DNA of 64,000 bases from Aquisalinus luteolus (GCF_009712425.2 NZ_VCJR02000001.1:1678001-1742000), one strand, 5' to 3'; positions 37,542 through 46,725 are shown, counted from the first letter of the stretch. Translations and numbers: made by a program. The notes: a model not told the origin generated them from the letters alone.

Positions 37542-38433
37542 GGCCCATGTCATGACAGTTATCTGCGATCCGCAAAAGCCCGAATTGACCGGCACGGCCA
37601 TAGACGAGTTCTGGGCGGCGCTGGAAATGGCCGATGCCCGGCCCGACGAGGTCGATGTGCTGGCCGAGGGCATCGCCGCCGACATCTTCTTTGAGCTCAA
37701 TGAAGACGAGACCCTGCCCGTGATCCGCAAGCAATGCCGGGGCCCGTTCGACATCAACATCCAGCCGGTCAAGGGCCGTGCCCGCCGGCTTCTGATTGCC
37801 GACATGGATTCGACCATCATCCAGCAGGAATGCCTAGACGAGTTGGCCGCCTATGCCGGCAAGAAGGACGAGATCTCCGCGATCACCGCCCGCGCCATGC
37901 GCGGCGAACTGGACTTCGAGGGTGCCCTGCGCGAGCGCGTCTCGATGCTGAAAGGCCTGTTCGTCGATGCGCTGGAAGCCACGTTGTCAGAGAAGATCAC
38001 CCTGATGCCCGGCGCGCTAGAGCTGGTCGCCACGATGAAAGCCCGGGGCGCGGTCACTGCCCTCGTCTCCGGCGGTTTCACCTTCTTTACCGCCCGCATT
38101 GCCGAACGGGTGGGGTTCGACACCAATCAGGGCAATCGCCTCGTCATCGAGGATGGCAAGCTGACCGGCGAGGTGGAGGACCCGATCCTCGGCAAGGAAG
38201 CCAAGCTGGAGGCACTGAATGCGCTGTGTGCGGAGCATGGCATCGAGCCCGACCGTGCAATGGCCGTCGGCGACGGCGCCAACGACCTTGCCATGCTCAA
38301 CGCTGCCGGTGCCGGTGTCGCCCTCCACGCCAAGCCGGTCGTCGCCGAGGCCGCGCGTTATCGCATCGACCATGGCAACCTGACGGCCTTGCTGTATCTT
38401 CAGGGAATCAGGAAAGAGCAATTCGCCGGATAG
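37540..38433 (+). CDS. serB: Phosphoserine phosphatase
   Basis: The 297-residue HAD enzyme releases serine from phosphoserine, the last step of serine synthesis. The catalytic motif DMDST has Asp88 (nucleophile) and Asp90; later motifs are SGGFTFF (motif II Ser) and GDGANDLAML (motif IV). The N-terminal 80 residues form the ACT-like domain of SerB. AGGGG precedes ATG at 37540; the fifth codon (ATG at 37552) is an alternative. It is divergent from miaA with overlapping start codons. Confidence 0.95.
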   Translation: MAHVMTVICDPQKPELTGTAIDEFWAALEMADARPDEVDVLAEGIAADIFFELNEDETLPVIRKQCRGPFDINIQPVKGRARRLLIADMDSTIIQQECLDELAAYAGKKDEISAITARAMRGELDFEGALRERVSMLKGLFVDALEATLSEKITLMPGALELVATMKARGAVTALVSGGFTFFTARIAERVGFDTNQGNRLVIEDGKLTGEVEDPILGKEAKLEALNALCAEHGIEPDRAMAVGDGANDLAMLNAAGAGVALHAKPVVAEAARYRIDHGNLTALLYLQGIRKEQFAG

Positions 38434-38448
38434 GGAAATTCTATCCGC

Positions 38449-39837
38449 TTACGGATTGATCAGCTCGATAAAGGTGATATTCCCGCGCTTGACCTCGATC
38501 TGAAGCGGGCCTGAATTCAGGTTGCGCAGCTTTTCCATGCGGTCTGCCATCTCCTTTGGCGTGCCGACATTGTTATAGCCAAGCTCCGTGATCACATCGC
38601 CGATCTGCAGGATACCGCTCATAGGGCTGTCGCTTTCGATCGCCGTCACCACCACGCCCTCGACATCATCGGCAAGGCCATAGGCCTCGCGCACTTGCGC
38701 GGTCGGCTGCTGCAGGATCAGGCCGGAAAGCACCACCGCATCATCCGGCAGGTCCTCGGCCAGCAGCGGCGCACTACCGAAATTGCTGGCAAGGTTCGTC
38801 TCGCGCCGGTCGACGGTCACCTGCACAGTGATCAGGCGGCCTTCGCGATAGAGTTTTACCGGCACGGTCGAACCGACCGGCGTATCAGCAACGGCGCGGG
38901 TCAGGTCGCGCATTTCGGAGATCTTGCGGCCGTTGAACTCCACGATGAAATCGTCGCGCCTCAGACCGGCCTTGGACGCCGGGCTGTCACCGCGCACAAC
39001 CATGACCAACGCGCCGTCATTATTCGGCAGCCCTGCGGTGCTTGCCCGCTGGTCGCTGATATCGTCGAGGGTTACACCCAGCCAGCCGCGGCGGGTTTCG
39101 CCATATTCCAGCAGCTGGTCGATCACACTTGAGGCGAGGTCGGAGGGCACGGCAAAGCCGACCCCGACCGATCCGCCGGTCTGAGAGAAGATCACCGTGT
39201 TGATGCCTATCACTTCACCATCCATGTTGAACAGCGGGCCGCCGGAATTGCCCCGGTTGATGGCCGCGTCAGTCTGGATGAAGTCGTCATAGAGACCAGC
39301 GCGGATATCCCGGTTGCGGGCGGAGATGATGCCAACGGACACCGAGCCGCCAAGGCCGAACGGGTTGCCGATGGCAACCACCCACTCCCCCACACGGGCA
39401 CCGTCGGAGCTGCCGAAATCGACAAAAGGCATGCGATCATCGGTCTCCATGCGCAGCACGGCAAGATCCGTCTCGCGGTCCATTGCGACGATTTCTGCCT
39501 GGTATTCATCGCCATTGGAGAGCGTCACGGTGATCTCGTCGGCCTTCTCGACGACATGTTTGTTGGTGACGACCACCCCATCGGCGGAAATGATGAAGCC
39601 TGACCCGAGCGAGGTTGCCTGCGAGCCAAATTTTTCCTCGAACTGCTCCAGCTGCGAGTTATTACCGAAATCGGCATTTACCCGCTGTGCGGAAGAGATG
39701 TTCACCACCGCCGGCGTCAGTTCCTCGACAAGGTCCGCAAAGTCCGTCGGCGTGCGCTGGGCCATTGCCGGGCCGGTCACGGCCAGCATCAGGGCTGTGG
39801 CAAGGGAAACGATGAAACCGTAAACGCTGGCGCGCAT
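38449..39837 (-). CDS. degQ: Periplasmic Do-family serine protease (DegP/DegQ type)
   Basis: A 462-residue protease/chaperone with a signal peptide (cut at AMAQ, about residue 27) and the catalytic triad His94 (TNKHVV), Asp124 (ETDLAVL) and Ser198 (GNSGGPL). Two PDZ domains follow (about 255-345 and 375-460). The loop before the protease domain is short, as in DegQ/DegS rather than DegP. It follows hflKC in the same direction, but a strong hairpin lies between, so it may have its own promoter. Gene name is by similarity. Confidence 0.92.
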   Translation of the reverse strand: MRASVYGFIVSLATALMLAVTGPAMAQRTPTDFADLVEELTPAVVNISSAQRVNADFGNNSQLEQFEEKFGSQATSLGSGFIISADGVVVTNKHVVEKADEITVTLSNGDEYQAEIVAMDRETDLAVLRMETDDRMPFVDFGSSDGARVGEWVVAIGNPFGLGGSVSVGIISARNRDIRAGLYDDFIQTDAAINRGNSGGPLFNMDGEVIGINTVIFSQTGGSVGVGFAVPSDLASSVIDQLLEYGETRRGWLGVTLDDISDQRASTAGLPNNDGALVMVVRGDSPASKAGLRRDDFIVEFNGRKISEMRDLTRAVADTPVGSTVPVKLYREGRLITVQVTVDRRETNLASNFGSAPLLAEDLPDDAVVLSGLILQQPTAQVREAYGLADDVEGVVVTAIESDSPMSGILQIGDVITELGYNNVGTPKEMADRMEKLRNLNSGPLQIEVKRGNITFIELINP

Positions 39838-39887
39838 AAATAACCTCTTTATCGATCAGTCTGGCTGATATGGTTACCCACAACGCA

Positions 39888-39922
39888 AAAGCGGGCAAGC
39901 CCTTCAATGGCTCGCCCGCTTT
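39888..39922 (-). terminator. Long hairpin between hflC and degQ
   Basis: AAAGCGGGC (39888-39896) pairs with GCCCGCTTT (39914-39922), with an inner AGCC/GGCT extension. Four T follow on the minus strand. It likely ends most hflKC transcripts before degQ. Confidence 0.75.
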
Positions 39923-39953
39923 GATTGGTCGCAAAATCAGGTGTTTGCGGCGC

Positions 39954-40856
39954 TTATCTGCCGTTCACATTCTCGAAATAACGGAAGAATTCGGAATCCG
40001 GCGACAGGATGATCGTCGTCTGGCCATCCTGCAGCGCCTGCTCGTAAGAGGTCAGGGAGCGATAGAAGGCAAAGAACTCAGGATCGCGGTTGTACGCCTC
40101 GTTATAGATGGCGTTGCGCTGGCGGTCGGCCCGGCCCCGGATACGCTGGGACTGCTCCTCGGCTTCGGCGAGGATCTGCGTGCGTTCCTTCTGGGCCGTC
40201 GCTTCGATGCGGGCTGCCTGCTCGCGGCCTTCGGCACGGATGCGCTGGGCCTGCTGCTGACGTTCGGAGCGCATGCGCTCATAGACGCGCTCGGCGTTCT
40301 GGTCCGGGAAGTCGGCCCGGCGGATGCGCACATCGACGATCTCGACACCGAAGCGGCGGGCTTCTTCTGCGACCTGCCGCTGGATCTGCTGCATCAGCTC
40401 GACCCGCTTGGTGGTGATGATCTCGTTGATCGTAACCTCACCCAGCGTGTTCCGCAGGGCACCGTTCAGGACGGAACCCAGACGAGCATCACCAGTGTCT
40501 TTCAGCGTACGCCAGCTATCGGCGCCAGACTTGAACGCCTCGTAATACATCAGCGGCTCTACGATGCGATAGCGCACATAGGCGTCGATGATCAGCCGCT
40601 CTTCATTGGCGGCGATGATCTCCAGCTCCTGACCCTGACGGATGTCATATTCCAGGTTCCAGCTGTCGAGCATGACGACGTCATACCAGGGCAGTTTCAC
40701 ATGCAGGCCCGGATCGTCGATCAGCACTTCCTGCGGATTACCGAAGGCAATGACGAGAGCATGCTGGCGTTCGCTGACGGTGAAGAAAACTGTGCGAGCG
40801 ACGATGAAGATGGCGACGAGTGCGACGCCGATCATGATGAGAAGTCCGTTTTTCAC
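39954..40856 (-). CDS. hflC: HflC, SPFH-domain regulator of FtsH
   Basis: A 300-residue membrane-anchored protein with one N-terminal helix (about 5-25), an SPFH/band-7 domain and a long Arg/Glu/Ala coiled coil (about 190-255). With HflK it forms a cage around the FtsH protease and modulates membrane-protein turnover. GTG start at 40856 with AGGAGG eight bases upstream, 12 bases after hflK. The C-terminus (YFENVNGR) is typical. Confidence 0.95.
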   Translation of the reverse strand: MKNGLLIMIGVALVAIFIVARTVFFTVSERQHALVIAFGNPQEVLIDDPGLHVKLPWYDVVMLDSWNLEYDIRQGQELEIIAANEERLIIDAYVRYRIVEPLMYYEAFKSGADSWRTLKDTGDARLGSVLNGALRNTLGEVTINEIITTKRVELMQQIQRQVAEEARRFGVEIVDVRIRRADFPDQNAERVYERMRSERQQQAQRIRAEGREQAARIEATAQKERTQILAEAEEQSQRIRGRADRQRNAIYNEAYNRDPEFFAFYRSLTSYEQALQDGQTTIILSPDSEFFRYFENVNGR

Positions 40857-40868
40857 TGTCCGGCCCTC

Positions 40869-42059
40869 CTAGTTCTGTGTCTGACGACGTTGCGTCAGTT
40901 CATTGAGATTGAGGAACGGCACTGTGCCGCCGGCGTCCTGGTCGACGACAATCTTGTCCATGTCGCCGAGCACGCGTTCCATTGTTTCCAGATACATGCG
41001 CTGGCGCGTCACATTCGGTGCCTTGGCATATTCCTCGTAGATATCGACGAAGCGGGCCGCCTGACCGCGCGCTTCCGCGACCACCTGTGCCTCATAGGCT
41101 TCGGCGTCGAGGATCACCCTGTCCGCCTGACCACGGGCAAGAGGAACGATCTCGTTGGCCGTACGCTGGGCGTTGTTGATGGTCGTTTCCGCATCCGAGC
41201 GGGCGTCAATGACGTCCCGGAAAGCCTGAATGACCTCTGTCGGCGGATCGGACCGCTGGAAGGTGATCCGGATGATCTCGATCCCGCTGTTATAGGCATC
41301 AAGCGTGCGCTGCATCACGTCGAGCGTGTTCTGAGGCACGATCGCACGGCCGTTGGAGATGATCGGGTCGAGTTCATTGCCGCCGACGACCTCGCGCAAC
41401 GCCGACTCCGCAACAGCGCGGACCATGTTCTCGGGATCTTCGTTGTTGAAGACGAATTTTGCCGGTCCCGGCAGTTCGCCATCCTCAACCGGTCCGACCT
41501 TGATGCGCCAGTTCACCTCGATCGATACATCGACGATGTTCAGGTCGCTGGTCAGCATGGTGCTTTCGTTCTGATTGCCCCTGCTTGTACCGATCTGCGT
41601 GACGCGTTCATTCGTCACCAATACGACATCCACATTCTGCACCGGCCACGGGACATGGAACTGCAGGCCCGGTCCGGTCATGGTCGTATATTTTCCAAAG
41701 GTCGTCACGACGCCGCGCTCGCCCGGTCCGACCGTGTATACACCGGAGGCAGCCCAAAGGCCGACGAGCAGGATGAGCACGACCGTGATGATTCCCTTGC
41801 CGGGCAGCTTCACGCCGCCACCGCCACCGGAGCCGCCACGTCCACCGCGCCCGCCCATGGAGCGCTTGAACCGTTCCCGGCCAGAGCGCAGAAGCTCTTC
41901 CAGGTCAGGCGACTGATTGTTGTTACCGCCGCCGCGATTGCCGCTGCCGTTATTATTGCCGTTGCCGCCGTTCGGGGGTTGCCCCCACGGCCCTCGGCCG
42001 CCGCCAGACCCGTTGCCGCCCTGCCCCGAGCCGCCGCCGGGCTTGTCTGTCCATGGCAT
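40869..42059 (-). CDS. hflK: HflK, SPFH-domain regulator of FtsH
   Basis: The 396-residue partner of HflC. The N-terminal 85 residues are Gly/Asn/Arg-rich (GGGNNNQSPDLEELLR), as in other HflK proteins. A membrane helix (about 92-112) and an SPFH domain follow, then a coiled coil. The gene starts 99 bases from the divergent mrp gene, so regulatory elements are shared in that short gap. Confidence 0.95.
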   Translation of the reverse strand: MPWTDKPGGGSGQGGNGSGGGRGPWGQPPNGGNGNNNGSGNRGGGNNNQSPDLEELLRSGRERFKRSMGGRGGRGGSGGGGGVKLPGKGIITVVLILLVGLWAASGVYTVGPGERGVVTTFGKYTTMTGPGLQFHVPWPVQNVDVVLVTNERVTQIGTSRGNQNESTMLTSDLNIVDVSIEVNWRIKVGPVEDGELPGPAKFVFNNEDPENMVRAVAESALREVVGGNELDPIISNGRAIVPQNTLDVMQRTLDAYNSGIEIIRITFQRSDPPTEVIQAFRDVIDARSDAETTINNAQRTANEIVPLARGQADRVILDAEAYEAQVVAEARGQAARFVDIYEEYAKAPNVTRQRMYLETMERVLGDMDKIVVDQDAGGTVPFLNLNELTQRRQTQN

Positions 42060-42173
42060 AGATTTTTCCTAACTGTTTCCTGCGTTTAGTTATGGCGATA
42101 GCCTGTATCGGTTATATATGTCACCCGAAAACGCAACCGCAACTGTGGTGCGGCGCTTTTGGCAGCGCCGAGG

Positions 42174-43340
42174 ATGGAATTTGTGCAAGAGCCCCCCAAA
42201 AGTCCCGATGAGGCACAGAAAAGAGCGCTGGAGACGCGCCTGCGCGCCGCTTTGTCCGGCATCATCGATCCGCGCACCGGCAAGGACGTTCTGACCGGCG
42301 GCCTCGTCACCGGCCATGCTGTCCGCATGACGGATACTGGCGCAAAGGCGACGATCACGCTGGAGTTGCCCGGCGGGCCGGGTCAGCAGAATGACCGGCT
42401 GAGTGCAGAGATCGAAGAAGTCGTGCGCGGAATTGACGGCATCGCCGATGTCTCCATCGTCCAGACGTCCCACCGCGCTGCGCCCAAATCGCCAGCACCG
42501 AAACCAGCTGGTGGTCACTCAAATCCGCTCGGTCTGGGGGGTAAAACAGCCGAAGAGGAAAGGCCCATTCCCGGCGTCAAGCACGTCATCGCCATCGCCT
42601 CCGGCAAGGGCGGCGTCGGCAAGTCGACGCTGGCCGCCAATCTCGCCGCCGCCTTCGCACAAGCCGGATTCCGCACAGGCATCGTCGATGCCGATATTTC
42701 CGGCCCGTCTCTGCCCGTCCTCTTCGGACTGAAAGGCCGGGGCGAGTTCCGTGACGGCAAGATCCAGCCGATGGAGGCCCATGGCGTCAAGGCGATGTCG
42801 ATCGGGCTTCTGGTCTCTGAGGAAAAGGCCGTCGCCTGGCGCGGGCCGATGGTGATGGGCGCGGTGCGCCAGCTCTTCACCGACGTGCACTGGGGCGATC
42901 TCGACATCCTCTTCGTCGATACCCCGCCCGGCACCGGCGATGCCCATCTCACGCTCCTCCAGAAAATCCCCGTCTCCGGCGCGGTCATCATCTCGACCCC
43001 GCAGGAGATGGCCTTGGCAGATGTCCGCCGCGGGGCTGCCCTGTTCACGTCCATGGACACGCCCGTGCTCGGCATCGTGGAGAACATGGCCTGGCTTACC
43101 CTGCCCGATGGCAGCCGCCAGAAGCTGTTCGGCGAAGGCGGCGTTGCCCGTACCGCGGAGGCGCTCGGCCTCGACATGCTCGCGACCCTGCCGCTGGAAC
43201 CGGCCATCGCCACCGCCTCCGATGCCGGCCGGCCTTACGTGCTCGAAGCCCCCCACAGCGACAGTGCCGGCGTGATCCGCGACATCGCCGTCCAGATTGC
43301 CGCCAAACTTGCGCTTGTTCCGGGTGGCGGAGATGCGTAA
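42174..43340 (+). CDS. mrp: Mrp/ApbC-family P-loop ATPase for Fe-S cluster handling
   Basis: A 388-residue protein with an N-terminal MIP18-like domain (about 15-100), a Pro/Lys linker, and the Mrp ATPase (about 130-380) with deviant Walker A SGKGGVGKS, DADISGPSLP (A') and VDTPPGTGDAH (Walker B). These proteins deliver Fe-S clusters. The CxxC motif that bridges the cluster in E. coli Mrp is absent: the segment reads ENMAWLTLPDGSRQKLFG. Start is uncertain: ATG 42174 is used; GTG at 42183 has a better-spaced GAGG; TTG 42159 is possible. Confidence 0.9.
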   Translation: MEFVQEPPKSPDEAQKRALETRLRAALSGIIDPRTGKDVLTGGLVTGHAVRMTDTGAKATITLELPGGPGQQNDRLSAEIEEVVRGIDGIADVSIVQTSHRAAPKSPAPKPAGGHSNPLGLGGKTAEEERPIPGVKHVIAIASGKGGVGKSTLAANLAAAFAQAGFRTGIVDADISGPSLPVLFGLKGRGEFRDGKIQPMEAHGVKAMSIGLLVSEEKAVAWRGPMVMGAVRQLFTDVHWGDLDILFVDTPPGTGDAHLTLLQKIPVSGAVIISTPQEMALADVRRGAALFTSMDTPVLGIVENMAWLTLPDGSRQKLFGEGGVARTAEALGLDMLATLPLEPAIATASDAGRPYVLEAPHSDSAGVIRDIAVQIAAKLALVPGGGDA

Positions 43341-43373
43341 GACTCCAGATGAAGCCACCTATCATGCGGATTG

Positions 43374-43895
43374 ATGACTGATAACGACATAGAACTCGAT
43401 TATGCCTTCCTGACCCAGCAGGCGCTGCGCGGTGTCATCCGCGACGTGCTGGAGATCACACGCGACCTTGGCGATGTGCCGGGCGACCATCATTTCTATA
43501 TCGAGTTCCTGACCCAGGCCCCGGGCGTGACGATATCGCCGGACCTGATCGAGGCCTATCCCGAACGCATGACCATCGTCCTGCAGAAGAAGTTCGAGAA
43601 CCTCGTCGTCGAGGACGATCATTTCGAGGTAACCCTGCATTTCAAGGGCATCCCCGATCATCTCATCATTCCCTATGCGGCAATCACGGCTTTCGTCGAT
43701 CCATCAGTGGAATTCAAGCTGCGCTTCGAGCCGGTACCTTACGATCCATCGCATACGGAAGAAGAGGAAACGCCTGCCGATGAGCCGCAGGAGGCTTCAG
43801 CCGAGGATGATGGCGACAATGACGATGACCCGTCAGGCGGCGCGCCCGATGGCGGGGCCGATGTCATAAGCCTGGACTCATTCCGGAAAAAATAG
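43374..43895 (+). CDS. sspB: SspB-family ClpXP adaptor (alphaproteobacterial type)
   Basis: The 173-residue protein has a peptide-binding SspB fold (about 1-118) with conserved GDHHFYIEFLT and ERMTIVLQKKFENL, then an acidic flexible linker rich in Glu/Asp/Pro and a short C-terminal ISLDSFRKK. That tail is the ClpX-docking element. SspB delivers ssrA-tagged and other substrates to ClpXP. ATG at 43374 follows a TTG codon. A terminator shared with the convergent XRE gene follows. Confidence 0.92.
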   Translation: MTDNDIELDYAFLTQQALRGVIRDVLEITRDLGDVPGDHHFYIEFLTQAPGVTISPDLIEAYPERMTIVLQKKFENLVVEDDHFEVTLHFKGIPDHLIIPYAAITAFVDPSVEFKLRFEPVPYDPSHTEEEETPADEPQEASAEDDGDNDDDPSGGAPDGGADVISLDSFRKK

Positions 43896-43905
43896 GTCGA
43901 GAAAA

Positions 43906-43923
43906 AGCCGGCTCTGACCGGCT
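43906..43923. terminator. Bidirectional terminator between sspB and the XRE gene
   Basis: AGCCGG, loop CTCTGA, CCGGCT, flanked by five A on the left and TTTCTT on the right. It just overlaps the XRE stop codon. Confidence 0.7.
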
Positions 43924-44179
43924 ATTTCTTGCGCTTGTTGAAATAGGTATCCGACCCTTCGTCATATTCGAATACTTCTGTCAGCGGCACACCGAACACG
44001 GCAGCGATCCGGAATGCAGCTTCCAGCGACGGGGAATATTTCCCCTTTTCGATAGAGGCGATCGTCTGGCGGGTCACGCCGATCCGCTCGGCCAGGTCGC
44101 CTTGAGTCATCTCGTCATGGGTGAACCGCAACAGGCGGATCTTGTTGCTGAACGCGGTACTGGACTTTTTATTGACCAT
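43922..44179 (-). CDS. XRE-family helix-turn-helix regulator
   Basis: An 85-residue DNA-binding protein made almost entirely of one HTH_3 domain: TQGDLAERIGVTRQTIASIEKGKYSPSLEAA, of which the QxxLAxxIGVTRQTI helix pair is typical. It resembles small regulators paired with a membrane protein gene. It starts nine bases after the membrane protein gene ends, so the two form an operon. Autoregulation is likely but no operator was identified. Confidence 0.88.
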   Translation of the reverse strand: MVNKKSSTAFSNKIRLLRFTHDEMTQGDLAERIGVTRQTIASIEKGKYSPSLEAAFRIAAVFGVPLTEVFEYDEGSDTYFNKRKK

Positions 44180-44188
44180 CGGGCGGCC

Positions 44189-44611
44189 TCAAGCGGAAAG
44201 CCGGTAAAGCACGACCTGCCAGGCGTTCTTGACGATCTCGGAAACAACCATCGCCATGAACAGCATGCTGGCGATCATATATTGTTCGGCTATCAGGCAG
44301 AAAGCGAGTGCTGCCAGCACGGCAAAGCCAAGTATGAAGCCGCCTGCCCGCTCCGCCTGCAACTCTATCGCCCGGTCACGCTCATCGCTTGAATCATCGA
44401 TATCGTCCTTGCCCGTCGCAATGGCCTGCAGGATCGCAACGACGATATGACCGATCACGACGAGAATGATGAACGCAATCATGCCGCCCAGGATGACCCC
44501 GCGCGTAGCGGCGCCGAACCCGCCGGTCACGTAGAAATTCCAGCCATACCAGCCGAACAGGGCGAGCATGCCGAGCAGGACAATCCAGCTGCTTTTTTCC
44601 TTGAAACTCAT
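44189..44611 (-). CDS. Four-helix membrane protein paired with XRE regulator
   Basis: The 140-residue protein has four predicted helices in two hairpins (about 9-26 and 36-60, then 86-105 and 108-130) with a short acidic cytoplasmic-type loop (GKDDIDDSSDERDRAI) between. No enzyme motif is visible; it resembles DUF2178-like proteins often encoded with small XRE regulators. ATG at 44611 has a strong GGGAGG four to five bases upstream; TTG at 44629 is rejected. Confidence 0.75.
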   Translation of the reverse strand: MSFKEKSSWIVLLGMLALFGWYGWNFYVTGGFGAATRGVILGGMIAFIILVVIGHIVVAILQAIATGKDDIDDSSDERDRAIELQAERAGGFILGFAVLAALAFCLIAEQYMIASMLFMAMVVSEIVKNAWQVVLYRLSA

Positions 44612-44785
44612 AAAACCTCCCAATGCCAAATGGTAATCTTGATCAACTTTATGTATATATTTTTTAACATGATGTCAATGCCGCTTTCCGCTCGTCATGG
44701 AATTCGTTCGGCACGGCCCAATTCCGTCGCATTTGAATGCCAACTCAACGATGCTTATAGTCAGGGGGATTGCAGGAGATTTTTG

Positions 44786-45454
44786 ATGACCCGTTCGACC
44801 AGATTCACCCTAGGCGCTGCGACACTCGGTATGGTCTTCCTGACCCTTGGCAGTGCAGCTGCGCAGGACAACCTGCCACCTGACGCCCGGCCCCGCCCAA
44901 CGCAGCCCCAGAACCCGGTCGCCGTCCAGGAACAGGAGCTTGAATCGGTCGATGACATCGTCACCGAAGAGGAAGCCGTTCTCACCAGCGTAAACTACAA
45001 GGCTCCGCCCGAGGACGAGACAGCCGAGCCGCTCGTCGAGTTCTCCCAGCTGCGCTATGCTTCAGAGATCGACTTGAACCGCGCCCTGTCGGCGGTCGAG
45101 GAAGGGCTGAAAGGCTGCATCGCCCTGCGCCACGATATCGAGGCCCGCATTGGCGATACTTACGGCTCCTATTCTGTCCATTCCGGCTGGCTGCGCGCCT
45201 ACAACGCCTGCATGCTCCAGCGGCACAAGGATATCCGCACTGTCGGTAACGCGATCGAGGCACGCCGCCGCGACATCATCTCCGGCGGTGCCGATGAAGG
45301 GGCGACGACGATGCTGGGCATGGTCGACCGCCTGATCGCCCGCCAGTCGGCGATCAAGCTCGCCATTTCCGAGGAGATGAACATGGTCCCCCCGTTATTT
45401 GAGTATTACAATACGGGTGTGCGATCCTATCCGTCAGACCAAGGCGATCAATAG
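44786..45454 (+). CDS. Secreted protein of unknown function
   Basis: A 222-residue product with a signal peptide cut at GSAAAQ (about residue 28), a Pro/Gln/Glu-rich stretch (to about 75) and a helical C-terminal domain with two Cys (GCIALRHD and YNACMLQ) that could form a disulfide. No family is recognised. ATG at 44786 with AGGAG eight bases upstream replaces the much longer open frame starting at 44447, which crosses the membrane gene. A very AT-rich stretch (44640-44670) lies upstream and probably holds its promoter. Confidence 0.72.
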   Translation: MTRSTRFTLGAATLGMVFLTLGSAAAQDNLPPDARPRPTQPQNPVAVQEQELESVDDIVTEEEAVLTSVNYKAPPEDETAEPLVEFSQLRYASEIDLNRALSAVEEGLKGCIALRHDIEARIGDTYGSYSVHSGWLRAYNACMLQRHKDIRTVGNAIEARRRDIISGGADEGATTMLGMVDRLIARQSAIKLAISEEMNMVPPLFEYYNTGVRSYPSDQGDQ

Positions 45455-45474
45455 GCTGATTGCCACCGCGGCAG

Positions 45475-45882
45475 TCAGATACTGAACAGCGCCTCGTCCA
45501 TCGGCACTGGCTCCAACTCATTGTCCAGCGGGCGTACGCGGATGCAGATCTCGTTGGCATCGCCCGTGAACCGCTCTGATATCAGCCGCACCACCTGTCG
45601 GTCATCGCGCCAGAACACGCCGGTCAGCGCGTCGAGACAGGCCTTGGCGACATTATCGACATCGTGGGCACCGCGCATATCCGGCAGTTTGGACGTCCAG
45701 ATGCGCACCTCGAACGGCCCGAAATATGGCCGGTTCACCGCAACCTCCTTGCGGCAGAATTCCGCGACCAGCCCTTTCAGCTTCCGGGTCTGGGTCGAGA
45801 CATGGCGCACGCGCAGCAAGACCGTATCGCCGTTATAGGCGACCTGAACCTTGCCCTTGCCGATGAACCCGCCCCCCTTCAT
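45475..45882 (-). CDS. RusA-family Holliday junction resolvase-like protein
   Basis: The 135-residue protein carries the RusA motif HDVDNVAKACLDALTG followed by WRDDRQV. The metal-binding aspartates correspond to Asp74, Asp76 and Asp93/94. RusA endonucleases cut four-way junctions and are mostly prophage-borne. No phage gene surrounds this one; it follows a secreted-protein gene six bases downstream and could be translated by re-initiation, as its own ribosome-binding site is weak. Confidence 0.82.
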   Translation of the reverse strand: MKGGGFIGKGKVQVAYNGDTVLLRVRHVSTQTRKLKGLVAEFCRKEVAVNRPYFGPFEVRIWTSKLPDMRGAHDVDNVAKACLDALTGVFWRDDRQVVRLISERFTGDANEICIRVRPLDNELEPVPMDEALFSI

Positions 45883-45888
45883 TCGATG

Positions 45889-46725
45889 TTATCGCGTTCG
45901 CTTCTCGACAAAGCTGACATCACCGCCGGAAACCTTCCAGACCAGGTCGTTCTCCATGGTCACGACGATCACATCCGTATCATAGAGCAGGCTCATGAAG
46001 ACGTGGTGCTCCTGCGGATAAGGCGTCAGCGAATGCGACAGGATCAGGCCTTCATCTTCATTGCCGCTCTTTTCCACGTCGAGGCAGTTGGTGTTGAACG
46101 GCATCTCGCCCTTCATCGTCTGTCCGTCGGCTGAATAATCGAACAGTTGATAACCCCCGGCCTTGATCAGGCCAGCCTCGATGCTCGCCGGGATCAGATA
46201 GACGAACAGCCCGCCCTCGGCACCCTCGCGACCCTTGTAGGGCATGATGACGGGGTTGTACTGGGTCGAGCATTCCTGCGTGTCGCGATCCAGCGCATCC
46301 TGCCTCGCAACCCAATAGCCCCGCTCGGCCCGGGACAGGCCCATGCCGCCCGGCGGGGCGAAACGGTCATAGATTTCGCCATTGCGGGCAAAGGCGATGA
46401 AATGGGCACGCGGTTCGCCGTTTTCCTCGCCGATGAACATCACCTTCAGCTCTTCGCCTTCCTTGACGCTGATCCAGCCATCGAGCCAGCCAAGCTCATC
46501 GTCGCCAAACTGATCCTGCAGATCCATCGCGGCCAGATAAGCCGCCGTGTCCCGCTCATAGATCGCCCGGCCCAGATTTTCCGTCAGCGCGATGTCCTGA
46601 TCGAAAGCCGCAGCCTCCCCGGCGCCCGGCACCGGCGCGGTCTGGGCACTGGCTGCACCAAATACCAATCCCGCCGACAGTATCGCTGCCGCAAATTTTT
46701 TGCCGATATCCGTTCCAAAAGCCAT
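45889..46725 (-). CDS. Exported protein of unknown function
   Basis: The 278-residue protein has a signal peptide (cut near ASAQ, residue 28) and a mixed alpha/beta body with no recognised family. The conserved-looking centre is RFAPPGGMGLSRAERGYWVARQ, followed by a region with Cys in QECSTQYNP and NTNCLDV that may form a disulfide. GAGG precedes ATG. It shares an operon with the RusA-like gene, though no functional link is obvious. Confidence 0.7.
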   Translation of the reverse strand: MAFGTDIGKKFAAAILSAGLVFGAASAQTAPVPGAGEAAAFDQDIALTENLGRAIYERDTAAYLAAMDLQDQFGDDELGWLDGWISVKEGEELKVMFIGEENGEPRAHFIAFARNGEIYDRFAPPGGMGLSRAERGYWVARQDALDRDTQECSTQYNPVIMPYKGREGAEGGLFVYLIPASIEAGLIKAGGYQLFDYSADGQTMKGEMPFNTNCLDVEKSGNEDEGLILSHSLTPYPQEHHVFMSLLYDTDVIVVTMENDLVWKVSGGDVSFVEKRTR

